Assembly: GCA_023266415.1 (NCBI GenBank)
Contig: JAHFQG010000030.1
Location: 1 to 11,414 of the forward strand
Source: Francisellaceae bacterium
GTDB taxonomy: Bacteria > Pseudomonadota > Gammaproteobacteria > Berkiellales > Berkiellaceae
Direction of reading: 5' to 3'
Length of the DNA stretch: 11,414 nt
Both the position numbers and the translations under genes were made by a program. Below, one piece after another: positions 1-6,427 of the stretch (its first letter is position 1; every line of letters begins with the position of its first letter). The notes below the pieces were generated by a model. The model saw only the letters and a list, made by a program, of their open reading frames with translations. It was not told the origin of the DNA and made no database searches.

Positions 1-566
1 ATACCCGTCGGGTAGGGGTGGCTAGAGAGGCGTATCGAGCAGGGTTTCAGGGCATTAACGATGTATCGGGTGGGCGGGGTGATGTGGGTATGTTGCCGTT
101 TATTGCTGAGAGTGGCCTATTTTATGTGATGATGTATGCTAAAAATGCGATGGGTATTGCGGATAGGGATGTCTTTCAGGGGGATGTGTTGAAGCAGATC
201 CACCATTTTTTTGATGAGCAAATCAATAAAGCCTATCGGGTGGGTATATTGCCCAGTCAGTTAATCTTAGATCCTGGAATGGGGGATTTTATTTCGGGTA
301 ACCCAGAAGATTCCCTTAGGCTTATTGCTCATTTGCCTGAGTTAAAAAAGCGGTATCAGTTGCCTTTGTATGTGGGAGTATCGCGAAAGCGTTTCTTAAG
401 TTATTTGTCCCCTTATGCCAGGGTAGCCAAAGAAAGGGCGGGGGCCTCTTTGGCCATGGGGCAAAGGGTGGTGCAGCAGGGGGCGGATTATTTGAGGGTG
501 CATGATGTGAGGCTTACCCGCCAGTTCTTTGATGCCAGTTTGTGCCTTGTCTGCCATGAGCCATGA
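1..566 (+). CDS. folP: Dihydropteroate synthase, 5' end cut by window edge
   Basis: FolP joins 6-hydroxymethyl-7,8-dihydropterin pyrophosphate to p-aminobenzoate to give dihydropteroate, in the cytosolic folate pathway; it is the sulfonamide target. The reading frame is already open at base 3 and runs to TGA at 564-566, so the start codon lies outside the window and roughly the first third of a usual 270-280 aa protein is missing. Visible motifs in order are TRR.GVAREA (family pterin/PABA region), INDVSGG, the DPGMGDF loop (family DPGxGFxK), VGVSRKRFL (the Ser-Arg-Lys substrate-binding motif) and the C-terminal LRVHDV. The segment after INDVSGG reads MMYAKN, whereas many homologues have MHM.G there, so this is a divergent subtype. 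Downstream is an unrelated ATPase gene rather than glmM, the usual neighbour in enterics. Identification is secure from the motif order. Confidence 0.92.
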   Translation, partial: TRRVGVAREAYRAGFQGINDVSGGRGDVGMLPFIAESGLFYVMMYAKNAMGIADRDVFQGDVLKQIHHFFDEQINKAYRVGILPSQLILDPGMGDFISGNPEDSLRLIAHLPELKKRYQLPLYVGVSRKRFLSYLSPYARVAKERAGASLAMGQRVVQQGADYLRVHDVRLTRQFFDASLCLVCHEP

Positions 567-603
567 GCCTTGAGTCTCAGCACAGGTTGGCATTTAGTCA
601 AAT

Positions 604-623
604 GCGTGTATAGACGCTTTTTT
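604..623 (+). terminator. Possible weak intrinsic terminator of folP
   Basis: GCGT at 604-607 and ACGC at 614-617 can pair around a 6-nt loop and are followed directly by six T residues at 618-623. The stem is only 4 bp (a few more A-T pairs are possible with a bulge at 603), so termination would be weak. It lies 37 bases after the folP stop and before the promoter of the next gene, which is the expected place. Confidence 0.35.
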
Positions 624-656
624 CATGGTATTTTTCCCTAAAAGGTGAAAATATCA

Positions 657-684
657 TTGATTTTTTTACATTTTAGGTTAAAAT
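657..684 (+). promoter_or_regulatory. Candidate sigma70-type promoter for the DUF4143 ATPase
   Basis: TTGATT at 657-662 is separated by 16 bases from TAAAAT at 679-684 in a very AT-rich leader, and the ATPase ATG follows at 720. A competing reading is TTTACA at 665-670 with CATATT at 688-693 (17-base spacer). I see no clear Shine-Dalgarno sequence before the ATG, so translation initiation may be weak or the leader unusual. Confidence 0.4.
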
Positions 685-719
685 AATCATATTAACGTCC
701 AATAATCAGTGATTTTACT

Positions 720-1874
720 ATGTTTGAACGATTGCTTAATATTCAAAAAACCGGACAAAGTGCTTTCTTGTTTGGCCCACGGGGGACAGGAAAAACCCAG
801 TGGGTCAAAATGGCCTTTCCTGAGGCATTATACATTGATTTATTAAATAATCGTGATTATGTAAACTTGCAAGCCGATCCCTCGCGCTTAGAGGCCATGG
901 TTTTGGCTCATGACACAGAGTGGATTATCATTGATGAAGTACAAAAAGTCCCGAGCTTATTAAATGAAGTGCATCGTTTAATAGAGCATTATCAACGCCG
1001 TTTCATTCTAACAGGCTCAAGCAGTCGACAATTGAAACGTAAAGGCACCAATCTTTTAGCGGGTCGAGCTTTAACACATTACATGCATCCTCTGACAGCA
1101 ATCGAAATCGGAGAAGATTTTAATCTCCAGAAAGCATTACAATATGGGTTATTGCCCATCAGTTATACGTGCGCAGATCCCCAACATTTTCTAGAAAGCT
1201 ATGTGGCTACCTATCTTCGAGAAGAAGTTTTACAAGAAGGGCTTGTTCGCAATTTGGGCGCTTTTAGTAAATTTATGGAAATTGCCAGTTTTTCACAAGG
1301 TAGTCAGCTAAATATTCTGGGTGTATCTAGAGAAGTTGGGGTGAGTCGAAAAATAGTGGAAAATTATTTTGAAATTCTAGAGGACCTACTGATTGCTGTA
1401 CAAATCCCTTGTTTTACCAAACGGGCCAAACGAAAACTAAGTCAGCACCCTAAATTTTATTATTTTGATACAGGGGTCTTTTACCAAATTCGTCCTAAAG
1501 GTCCTCTGGATGTGCTAACAGAAATCAGGGGTGCAACTTTTGAAACTTTATTCTTACAACATCTGCGAGCCATTATTGATTACTATCGATATGATTTTAC
1601 ACTCTATTTTTGGCGTACGGCAACCGATATTGAAGTGGATTTTATCGTTTATGGTGAAAAAGGGCTGTTTGCCTTTGAAGTGAAAAGCAGTTCCTATGTC
1701 GATCGCAAAGACTTTCATGGATTAAAAGCCTTTCAAGAAGATTATCCGATGGCCCAATGCTATTTCATTTATGGAGGGGCACACGAAGAGCGCCATGGGT
1801 TTATTACGGTCTTACCCATGAAAACTGCACTTTTAAAACTACCCGATATTTTCGGAAAAATAGAGAACATTTAG
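720..1874 (+). CDS. AAA-type ATPase with DUF4143 C-terminal domain
   Basis: This 384-residue protein has the standard layout of the AAA_14/DUF4143 family. The Walker A motif GPRGTGKT is at residues 19-26, the Walker B motif WIIIDE at 68-73, and a sensor-like FILTGSSSR at 95-103. A winged-helix-like segment follows at about 198-225 (GVSREVGVSRKIVENYF), then the DUF4143 marker YYFDTGVF at 247-254. The C-terminus carries VDFIV followed by FAFEVKSS (Asp307, Glu320, Lys322), which resembles a PD-(D/E)XK nuclease fold; catalysis is not shown. The length is typical and the gene looks intact. The family is widespread in bacteria and archaea, often in several divergent copies per genome, and its cellular role is not established; mobility or defence links have been proposed. 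Codon use looks more AT-rich than in folP, consistent with transfer. A decayed relative lies about 440 bases downstream. There is no strong ribosome binding site. Confidence 0.85.
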   Translation: MFERLLNIQKTGQSAFLFGPRGTGKTQWVKMAFPEALYIDLLNNRDYVNLQADPSRLEAMVLAHDTEWIIIDEVQKVPSLLNEVHRLIEHYQRRFILTGSSSRQLKRKGTNLLAGRALTHYMHPLTAIEIGEDFNLQKALQYGLLPISYTCADPQHFLESYVATYLREEVLQEGLVRNLGAFSKFMEIASFSQGSQLNILGVSREVGVSRKIVENYFEILEDLLIAVQIPCFTKRAKRKLSQHPKFYYFDTGVFYQIRPKGPLDVLTEIRGATFETLFLQHLRAIIDYYRYDFTLYFWRTATDIEVDFIVYGEKGLFAFEVKSSSYVDRKDFHGLKAFQEDYPMAQCYFIYGGAHEERHGFITVLPMKTALLKLPDIFGKIENI

Positions 1875-1880
1875 GCTTTG

Positions 1881-1977
1881 TGGATCCACATTCAACGACC
1901 AGCATACTTTCTTAGACAAATGACTTTCTTTTGGTTGCCGCGTCAATACATCAACCTCTTTCTGAAGAGGAGTCCGT
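1881..1977 (-). pseudogene. Remnant copy of the priA 3' end
   Basis: Bases 1881-1977 align without gaps to 2631-2727, the last codons of the intact priA, at an offset of exactly 750 bases with about ten mismatches (roughly 90% identity). On the minus strand the frame is still open and reads RTPLQKEVDVLTRQ and ESHLSKKV.WSLNVDP, against RTTLQKGVDVLMRR and ESHLSKKVRWSLDVDP in PriA. Several differences change the amino acid (G to E, M to T, R to C), as expected for a drifting fragment. It carries none of the helicase motifs and no start. It begins 7 bases after the ATPase stop. It may mark one edge of an insertion whose other edge is the real priA terminus. Confidence 0.75.
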
Positions 1978-2060
1978 AGGCATATGCACCCATCGTATTT
2001 CCCGTTTGGACGCTACAATAAGAGCTATATGGCCTTGTTGCATGAATGGCCATGTTTCCA

Positions 2061-2134
2061 CGTCATCCCGAACATTGTGAGGGATCTCCTAAGAGTGGCA
2101 TAGAGGGAGATCCCTCGCTACGCTCGGGATGACG
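2061..2134. repeat. Long two-part hairpin inside the MITE-like element
   Basis: Two nested perfect 11-bp stems are present. The outer stem is CGTCATCCCGA at 2061-2071 with TCGGGATGACG at 2124-2134. The inner stem is GAGGGATCTCC at 2079-2089 with GGAGATCCCTC at 2106-2116. A 7+7 base internal loop separates them, and a 16-base loop caps the structure. Elements of the form GTCATCCCGA...GAGGGATCTC are common as dispersed palindromes in proteobacterial genomes. Confidence 0.7.
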
Positions 2135-2226
2135 GGCTACGCTCGGGATGACGCTACGCTCGGAATGACGGGCTACGCTCGGAATGACGGGCTACGCTCG
2201 GAATGACGGGCTACGCTCGGGATGAC
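2117..2226. repeat. 19-bp tandem repeat, six units
   Basis: The unit GCTACGCTCGGGATGACGG starts at 2117, 2136, 2153, 2172, 2191 and 2210. The second and last units lack the final GG (17 bp), and the middle units carry GGAATGAC instead of GGGATGAC. The unit is the right arm of the hairpin at 2061-2134, so the array probably arose by slippage or repeat expansion of that arm. It is non-coding and likely to vary in copy number between strains. Confidence 0.85.
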
Positions 2227-2251
2227 TTAACAAAATATATACTACGGGCAA

Positions 2252-2278
2252 CTGGATGCCAGTTTTCACTGGCATGAC
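2252..2278 (-). repeat. Dispersed hairpin repeat (variant 2)
   Basis: On the minus strand this 27-mer has the form GTCA-TGCCAGT-GAAA-ACTGGCA-TCCAG: an 8-bp stem ATGCCAGT/ACTGGCAT closed by a GAAA loop. It belongs to the same family as the copies at 7968, 8006, 8048 and 8149, with matched substitutions on both stem strands. It lies just inside the right end of the MITE-like element and is repeated at 11391-11414. Confidence 0.75.
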
Positions 2279-2309
2279 ATCCAGAATGCCTGATTCATGC
2301 AACAAGGCC

Positions 2310-2601
2310 ATAATGAATTAAAAAGACTTATTAAGACACCTAAATATCATTTTGTAGATACCGGATTACTGGCGACAGAGCTTGGTTTGACCATTCAACG
2401 CTGTCAGAGCGATCGGCATGCTTTTGGAAGCATTTTAGAAACTTTTGTCTATTCTGAATTGTTAAAACAAGCCACTTGGGCTCAAGTGAAAAATTCAAAC
2501 TGGGTGTCATCCTGTACGATGGGGAGAATATCTTACCTTTTGGTCATAAATTATACGCAGCACCTGTGTCCGTGTTATGGGGAAAAACGCAGGATAGCTA
2601 G
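2310..2601 (+). pseudogene. Frameshifted C-terminal remnant of a second DUF4143 ATPase
   Basis: Starting at the edge of the MITE-like element, the frame reads NELKRLIKTPKYHFVDTGLL and then FGSILETFVYSELLKQ, which is the hallmark DUF4143 segment (family KRLxKTPKxYFxDTGLL, then a conserved FExFVxSELLK). After about 2490 the frame is lost. The family C-terminus resumes in another frame at 2500 as LGVILYDGE.ILPFG and ends at TAG 2599-2601 after PVSVLWGK. The part between SELLKQ and LGVILYDG, which would carry the EVDxV and EVK nuclease-like motifs, is deleted. The whole N-terminal ATPase half is missing to the left. The stop is 11 bases from the convergent priA stop. The apparent ATG at 2297 lies inside the inverted repeat and is unlikely to be an original start. 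This protein is of a different DUF4143 subgroup from the intact ATPase at 720. Confidence 0.8.
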
Positions 2602-2612
2602 GGGTAGATTAT

Positions 2613-4565
2613 TTAAGAAAATAAATCCAGTGGATCTACATCCAACGACCAGCGTACTTTCTTAGACAAATGACTTTCTTTTAGTCGCCGCATCAATACA
2701 TCAACCCCTTTCTGAAGGGTGGTCCGATTGTCCGCTAATATAATCAATTGGGCTCGGTATAACCCCGCTTTTTTAGGTAAGGGAGAGGGTAAGGGGCCAA
2801 TGATTTGTAAAGCGGGGAGGGGGGGGACGGTTAAAAATTGAAAGGGAAAAGTCGCTTGTCTGGCTGAGGCATGTACAACGGCCATGGCTGTGTGGGGAGG
2901 GAGACTCGCTTCTAAACGTTCTTGGAGTAAACTCAGGGCAAACGGACCATAGCCTTCGGTGAGCAGTTGTTGTAACCATGGGTGATTCGGATAGGCCGTT
3001 TGAAGCAACACTTCCCCAGAGAGTTCTCCCCGCCCTGATCGGCCGCTTACTTGGGTGACAAGTTGCCCCATTCGCTCCGTGGCCTGGTAATCGGCACTGA
3101 ACAACCCTCCATCCACATCGATGACTGCTACCAATGTCACTTTTGGGAAATGATGCCCTTTGGCAATCATTTGGGTCCCCACAATAATGGCCGCAGACGC
3201 TGCCTGAATTTGAGCCAATTTTTCTTCAAAACTGTTTTTAAGACGGGTCGAATCACTGTCAATTCGGATCAACGGCGTATCCGGAAAATGAAGGGCTAAT
3301 GTCTCTTCTAAACGTTCTGTTCCAAATCCAACTGGGTTAACCGCATCCCCACAGGTGGGACAAGCCGTGGGAATGGATTTTTGCGCATCACAATGATGAC
3401 ACCACAATTTTTTCAAGCCTTGATGTACCGTCATTTTGGCCGAACAGTGCGTACATGCGGCCGACCAATGACACGTTCGACACCATAAAGCAGGCGCAAA
3501 ACCCCGCCTATTCAAAAACAACAGCACTTGATGTTGGTTGTCTAAATGTTTTTGAATGGCTTTTCGTAAAGTGAGACTTAAGCCCCCCTCTTTGGCTTTC
3601 AGAGGGGCTTCTATGAACGATACTGTGGGTAATTGGGCTGTGCCTGTGCGTTTGGATAACTGCAATCGCTCATACCGTTGTCGCTTTAAGTTGTGTAAAG
3701 TGCTTAAAGAAGGAGTGGCAGAGCCTAATATAATAGGCACATTCCATGTGCGGGCTAAAAAAACCGCACAATCTCGTCCATGATATCGAAAACCATCAGA
3801 CTGTTTATAACTGGCATCGTGCTCTTCATCGACAAAAATACCTCCCAAACAATGGAAAGGTAAAAACACCCCTGAGCGGGTACTCAATACCACCAAAGGC
3901 GATGTATGTTGTACGTGCCACCATGCTGCTCGGCGCTCTTTTTCCGTTAAACCCGAATGAAACGCAATTACGCGGCCTGGAAAACGTTTTTCCAAACGTT
4001 GAAACGTTTGCGGAAAAAGACCAATTTCAGGGATCAGCATCAGCGCCTGCTGTTGTTTCTCAAATAGGGTGGCCATAGCCTCTTGATACACTTCCGTTTT
4101 GCCGCTACCGGTTACTCCTTCCAACACCGCACAGGCAAAAGCCATTTGTTGGGGAAACCAACGGGCGGCAATGCGCTGTTCCTCATTGAGTTCAAAAGGA
4201 CGTTGAGTAACCATGGGGATGGCTAAGGGCGTTGGAGGGGTGGGCGTTTTACCTTCTTTATAACTTTTCGGCATGCTGCTGAAAATGACTTGCCCCAAGG
4301 GATGGTGGTAATAGGCACTGGCCCATTGCAAAAAATGACGTTGTTTATCCTGTAAAAAAGGGCTTGCATCTAGGCAGATTTCAATTGTTTTTAATTTAGA
4401 GTCAGGTACACTACTTAGTAAGAGGTGCTCCACCACAATACCCGTTAGAAGTTTTTTTCCAAAAGGAACTTGCACACGGCAGCCCAATGGAATAGGTGCG
4501 TCACTTAGGTAATCTAGAGGACTCTCTGGAAAAGAGACTGGCAATGCGACGCGTAAGAGGGACAT
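2613..4565 (-). CDS. priA: Primosomal protein N' (replication restart helicase PriA)
   Basis: PriA recognises stalled or collapsed forks and D-loops and reloads the replicative helicase through PriB/DnaT/DnaC or equivalents. The protein has 650 residues, somewhat shorter than E. coli PriA (732). The N-terminal DNA-binding domain is present (VALPV...PLDYL, CRVQVPFGK at 29-37). The helicase core has Walker A GVTGSGKTEVY at 150-160, DEEH at 246-249, ILGSATPSL at 279-287, and the late motifs IVGTQMIAKGHHF and VSGRSGRG at 507-513. Zinc-binding cysteines come in pairs at 362/365, 371/374, 389/392 and 402/405. The chosen ATG aligns with the family start (MSLLRVALPV). It has no Shine-Dalgarno sequence and lies inside the 3' end of the upstream gene (65-nt overlap), so translation is probably coupled to that gene. 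Its last 97 or so bases are duplicated at 1881-1977. Confidence 0.95.
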   Translation of the reverse strand: MSLLRVALPVSFPESPLDYLSDAPIPLGCRVQVPFGKKLLTGIVVEHLLLSSVPDSKLKTIEICLDASPFLQDKQRHFLQWASAYYHHPLGQVIFSSMPKSYKEGKTPTPPTPLAIPMVTQRPFELNEEQRIAARWFPQQMAFACAVLEGVTGSGKTEVYQEAMATLFEKQQQALMLIPEIGLFPQTFQRLEKRFPGRVIAFHSGLTEKERRAAWWHVQHTSPLVVLSTRSGVFLPFHCLGGIFVDEEHDASYKQSDGFRYHGRDCAVFLARTWNVPIILGSATPSLSTLHNLKRQRYERLQLSKRTGTAQLPTVSFIEAPLKAKEGGLSLTLRKAIQKHLDNQHQVLLFLNRRGFAPALWCRTCHWSAACTHCSAKMTVHQGLKKLWCHHCDAQKSIPTACPTCGDAVNPVGFGTERLEETLALHFPDTPLIRIDSDSTRLKNSFEEKLAQIQAASAAIIVGTQMIAKGHHFPKVTLVAVIDVDGGLFSADYQATERMGQLVTQVSGRSGRGELSGEVLLQTAYPNHPWLQQLLTEGYGPFALSLLQERLEASLPPHTAMAVVHASARQATFPFQFLTVPPLPALQIIGPLPSPLPKKAGLYRAQLIILADNRTTLQKGVDVLMRRLKESHLSKKVRWSLDVDPLDLFS

Positions 4566-5094
4566 GGGTAGCAGATGTCTTAGTATCTTGGGCGGAGGGT
4601 GGCATAGTAGCAGAAGTTGGTGAGGGGGAAAAGTTAACCGGGGGGTTTACTTGTTGTTTCAGGATCACAATTTCTTGTTTTAGCTCATCCAGCTGACTTT
4701 TGTATTCTAACCCTTGCTTCGCTTCTTTTTCACAAAATTCTTTTTCTAATAGGCTGACTTGTGTTTCCAAACAAGTAAGATGTTTCATTAGTTTTTCGGC
4801 TTGTTTTTTACGTTGGTCATTATAATGTTTTTCTAAAATGGCGATCACGATGCCAACGCTGATGGCCAATATCCCAATTCCGACAGGCGTCAGGCTGATC
4901 CCAACGCCAATAAAGGCGGCAATGGCAATGACTGTGGTGGTAGCGGTGTAGGCTTGAGCAAAGGAGACCACAGGTGCGGCAATTTTCCAGAAGAGATTAA
5001 TGGCAGGCTGACAGAAAGTGTGGATAGCCGTCATTTTTTTCTTGCACCATGTCAGCATGGATTGCCAGAACTTTGATTTAAACGGATTTTTCAT
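4501..5094 (-). CDS. Uncharacterised membrane-anchored coiled-coil protein
   Basis: I do not recognise this 197-residue protein. A basic, aromatic N-terminus (MKNPFKSKFW, CKKK at 17-20) leads to a hydrophobic Gly/Ile/Val-rich stretch at about 53-87 that is long enough for two membrane helices with a turn near SLTP. A charged Lys/Glu-rich segment at about 89-148 then looks like a coiled coil, followed by a Pro/Ser/Thr-rich tail. It has no cleavable signal peptide. The ATG at 5092-5094 is preceded by AGGG at a 6-base spacing and by a good promoter inside the end of bioA. Its stop lies 65 nt inside priA, so the last 20 or so residues (TRRIASLFSRESSRLPK) are an out-of-frame reading of the priA start. 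This suggests the stop codon was lost and the frame ran on. The architecture resembles host-interaction or envelope-stress proteins, but no function can be assigned. Confidence 0.7.
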   Translation of the reverse strand: MKNPFKSKFWQSMLTWCKKKMTAIHTFCQPAINLFWKIAAPVVSFAQAYTATTTVIAIAAFIGVGISLTPVGIGILAISVGIVIAILEKHYNDQRKKQAEKLMKHLTCLETQVSLLEKEFCEKEAKQGLEYKSQLDELKQEIVILKQQVNPPVNFSPSPTSATMPPSAQDTKTSATHVPLTRRIASLFSRESSRLPK

Positions 5095-5128
5095 GGATAA
5101 CCCTGTTTTTTTTGGAAAAATTTAGTTA

Positions 5129-5157
5129 ACTATATAACATTACAGGGTATAAGTCAA
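5129..5157 (-). promoter_or_regulatory. Sigma70-type promoter for the coiled-coil protein and priA
   Basis: On the minus strand TTGACT (5152-5157) is followed by exactly 17 bases and TATAGT (5129-5134), a 10 of 12 match to the sigma70 consensus. The predicted start near 5122 gives a leader of about 27 nt before the ATG at 5094, with AGGG at 5101-5104 as ribosome binding site. The -35 box lies within the last codons of bioA. Confidence 0.6.
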
Positions 5158-6399
5158 ATGCCCAATGGCTTCCGTTAATTGGGATAATTCATCGGATGGC
5201 ACTGTGAAAGCTGGTGTTAAATACAGTACTTTATTCAAAGGGCGGATAAAAACGCCCTGATCTAAAAACCAGTGTCGTGCTTTTTGAAGGTCGAAAGGGG
5301 TGTCGGGGTAAAGCTCTACTACCCCAATAGCCCCTAAGCAGCGTACGTCTTTTACACACGAAAATACACGATTTTGCTCTAATTGTGCTGACATTTGCTT
5401 ATAAATTCTATTAACTTGCTCTAATCTGGGCTCCGTTTCAAATAAGGTGAGAGAAGCATTGGCCACCGCACAGGCCAACGGATTTCCCATATACGTGGGG
5501 CCGTGCATAAATGCTTGATCAGAGCTGTCTGATAAAAAAGCCTGGTAGACGAAAGGCCGCACTGCCGTGGCCGCCAAACCCATCACCCCCCCTGTCAACC
5601 CTTTACCCAGACACAGGATATCGGGCACGATTTCAGCTTGCTCTGAGGCAAATAGAGTGCCTGTACGGCCAAAACCAGTAAAAATTTCATCCACTATCAT
5701 CAAAATACCATAAGTATCACACAAAGCCCGTAGCCGTGTTAACGCACTGGCTGGATGAAATATCATCCCCCCCGCCCCTTGAACCAACGGCTCAATGATA
5801 AGCCCCGCCAACTCTGTATGATTTTTATAGAGCACGTCTTCTAAGGTTGCCCATTCATCTGGTGTTTGGGGCAGCCGACAACATTGTTGAGATCTCTGAT
5901 GGTCGTTAAAAGCAACATGCAGTGCACTATCGCTCACCGACATAGCCCCTAGCGTATCTCCGTGGTAAGAATTTTCAAAATAAATAAAGCGTTTTTTGAG
6001 AGGAGCCCCTAAATTATGCCAATATTGTAACGCTATTTTGAGAGCCACTTCTACCGCCACGGAACCAGAATCGACGAAAAAGATATGCTGTAAATCACCC
6101 GGTAAACAAGCTGCTAGACGAGTGGCCAAGGTGGTGGCCGGTTCATGCACTACCCCCCCCAACATAATATGCGGCATACGATCAGCTTGTTCTTTTAAAG
6201 CCATCAACAAAGCGGGGTGATTGTATCCATGACAGGCCGTCCACCAAGACGCAATGCCATCTATCAGACAACGGCCATCAGCCAGATAAATATGAGAACC
6301 TTCTGTTCGAACCGCTTCTGGCGCAGGCAGCGCGGTTTGCATTTGGGTATAAGGAAGCCATAAGTTAGTCAATTGAATATTTTCGGGTATGTCTATCAA
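5140..6399 (-). CDS. bioA: Adenosylmethionine-8-amino-7-oxononanoate aminotransferase
   Basis: BioA is a cytosolic class III PLP aminotransferase that converts 7-keto-8-aminopelargonate to 7,8-diaminopelargonate using S-adenosylmethionine as amino donor. From the chosen start it has 419 residues (E. coli 429). Motifs in order: WLPYT at 14-18 (family WHPYT), SWW at 51-53, DSGSVAVEVA at 110-119, YHGDT at 145-149, VQGAGGM, DEIFTGFGRTG at 237-247, LGKGLTGG at 264-271 with Lys266 as the PLP lysine, and HGPTYMGNP at 299-307. The start is uncertain. The only in-frame ATG before the WLPYT motif is at 6489, which would overlap the divergent bioD by 62 bases including its P-loop. I therefore prefer TTG at 6397-6399; TTG at 6370-6372 is the other option. 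None has a clear ribosome binding site. The sequence is intact and should be active. Confidence 0.93.
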   Translation of the reverse strand: MIDIPENIQLTNLWLPYTQMQTALPAPEAVRTEGSHIYLADGRCLIDGIASWWTACHGYNHPALLMALKEQADRMPHIMLGGVVHEPATTLATRLAACLPGDLQHIFFVDSGSVAVEVALKIALQYWHNLGAPLKKRFIYFENSYHGDTLGAMSVSDSALHVAFNDHQRSQQCCRLPQTPDEWATLEDVLYKNHTELAGLIIEPLVQGAGGMIFHPASALTRLRALCDTYGILMIVDEIFTGFGRTGTLFASEQAEIVPDILCLGKGLTGGVMGLAATAVRPFVYQAFLSDSSDQAFMHGPTYMGNPLACAVANASLTLFETEPRLEQVNRIYKQMSAQLEQNRVFSCVKDVRCLGAIGVVELYPDTPFDLQKARHWFLDQGVFIRPLNKVLYLTPAFTVPSDELSQLTEAIGHLTYTL

Positions 6400-6412
6400 A
6401 GAGGGTTCATTG

Positions 6413-6418
6413 TATAAT
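6413..6418 (+). promoter_or_regulatory. Consensus -10 box for bioD; possible leaderless start
   Basis: A perfect TATAAT lies 9 bases before the bioD ATG at 6428, so transcription would begin almost at the start codon, and no Shine-Dalgarno sequence is present. No good -35 box is visible at the right distance. The reverse strand here reads TACAAT within the same few bases, which could serve bioA, so the two genes may share overlapping divergent promoters. I see no E. coli-like BirA operator palindrome. Confidence 0.4.
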
Positions 6419-6427
6419 GTTTCCGTT

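Larger units (their letters stand above)
2031..2309. mobile_element. MITE-like element with IS903-type terminal inverted repeats
   Basis: The element is bounded by a perfect 17-bp inverted repeat, GGCCTTGTTGCATGAAT at 2031-2047 and its reverse complement at 2293-2309. This end matches the IS903-type end (IS5 family; GGCTTTGTTGAATAAATC as I recall it) at most positions. The 279-bp interior has no transposase; it holds a long hairpin, a 19-bp tandem array and one copy of the dispersed hairpin repeat. A second copy of the right end, 53 of 55 bases identical, lies at 11360-11414, so the sequence is dispersed. No 9-bp target duplication is visible (flanks GAGCTATAT and ATAATGAAT); only the dinucleotide AT is shared. 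It is therefore either an old non-autonomous insertion or one end of a rearranged element. It sits directly against the remaining part of the second ATPase gene and probably helped break it. Confidence 0.6.

Noticed and set aside
1879..1890. Perfect 12-bp palindrome TGTGGATCCACA after the ATPase stop
   Set aside because: It has no loop and no T-run, so it is a poor terminator. Most of it is part of the priA 3' fragment, so it is probably incidental.
1977..2030. Possible middle portion of the second DUF4143 ATPase left of the MITE-like element
   Set aside because: I translated all forward frames and found no convincing family motif. Joining across the element does not restore a sensible frame.
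5101..5147. CCCTGT...ACAGGG inverted repeat as a bioA terminator
   Set aside because: The loop is 35 bases, there is no T-run in the right place, and the region reads better as a promoter and ribosome binding site for the next gene.
6389..6427. Upstream ATG extending BioD by 13 residues
   Set aside because: The extension crosses a perfect TATAAT box and has no ribosome binding site. The family N-terminus aligns with the ATG at 6428.
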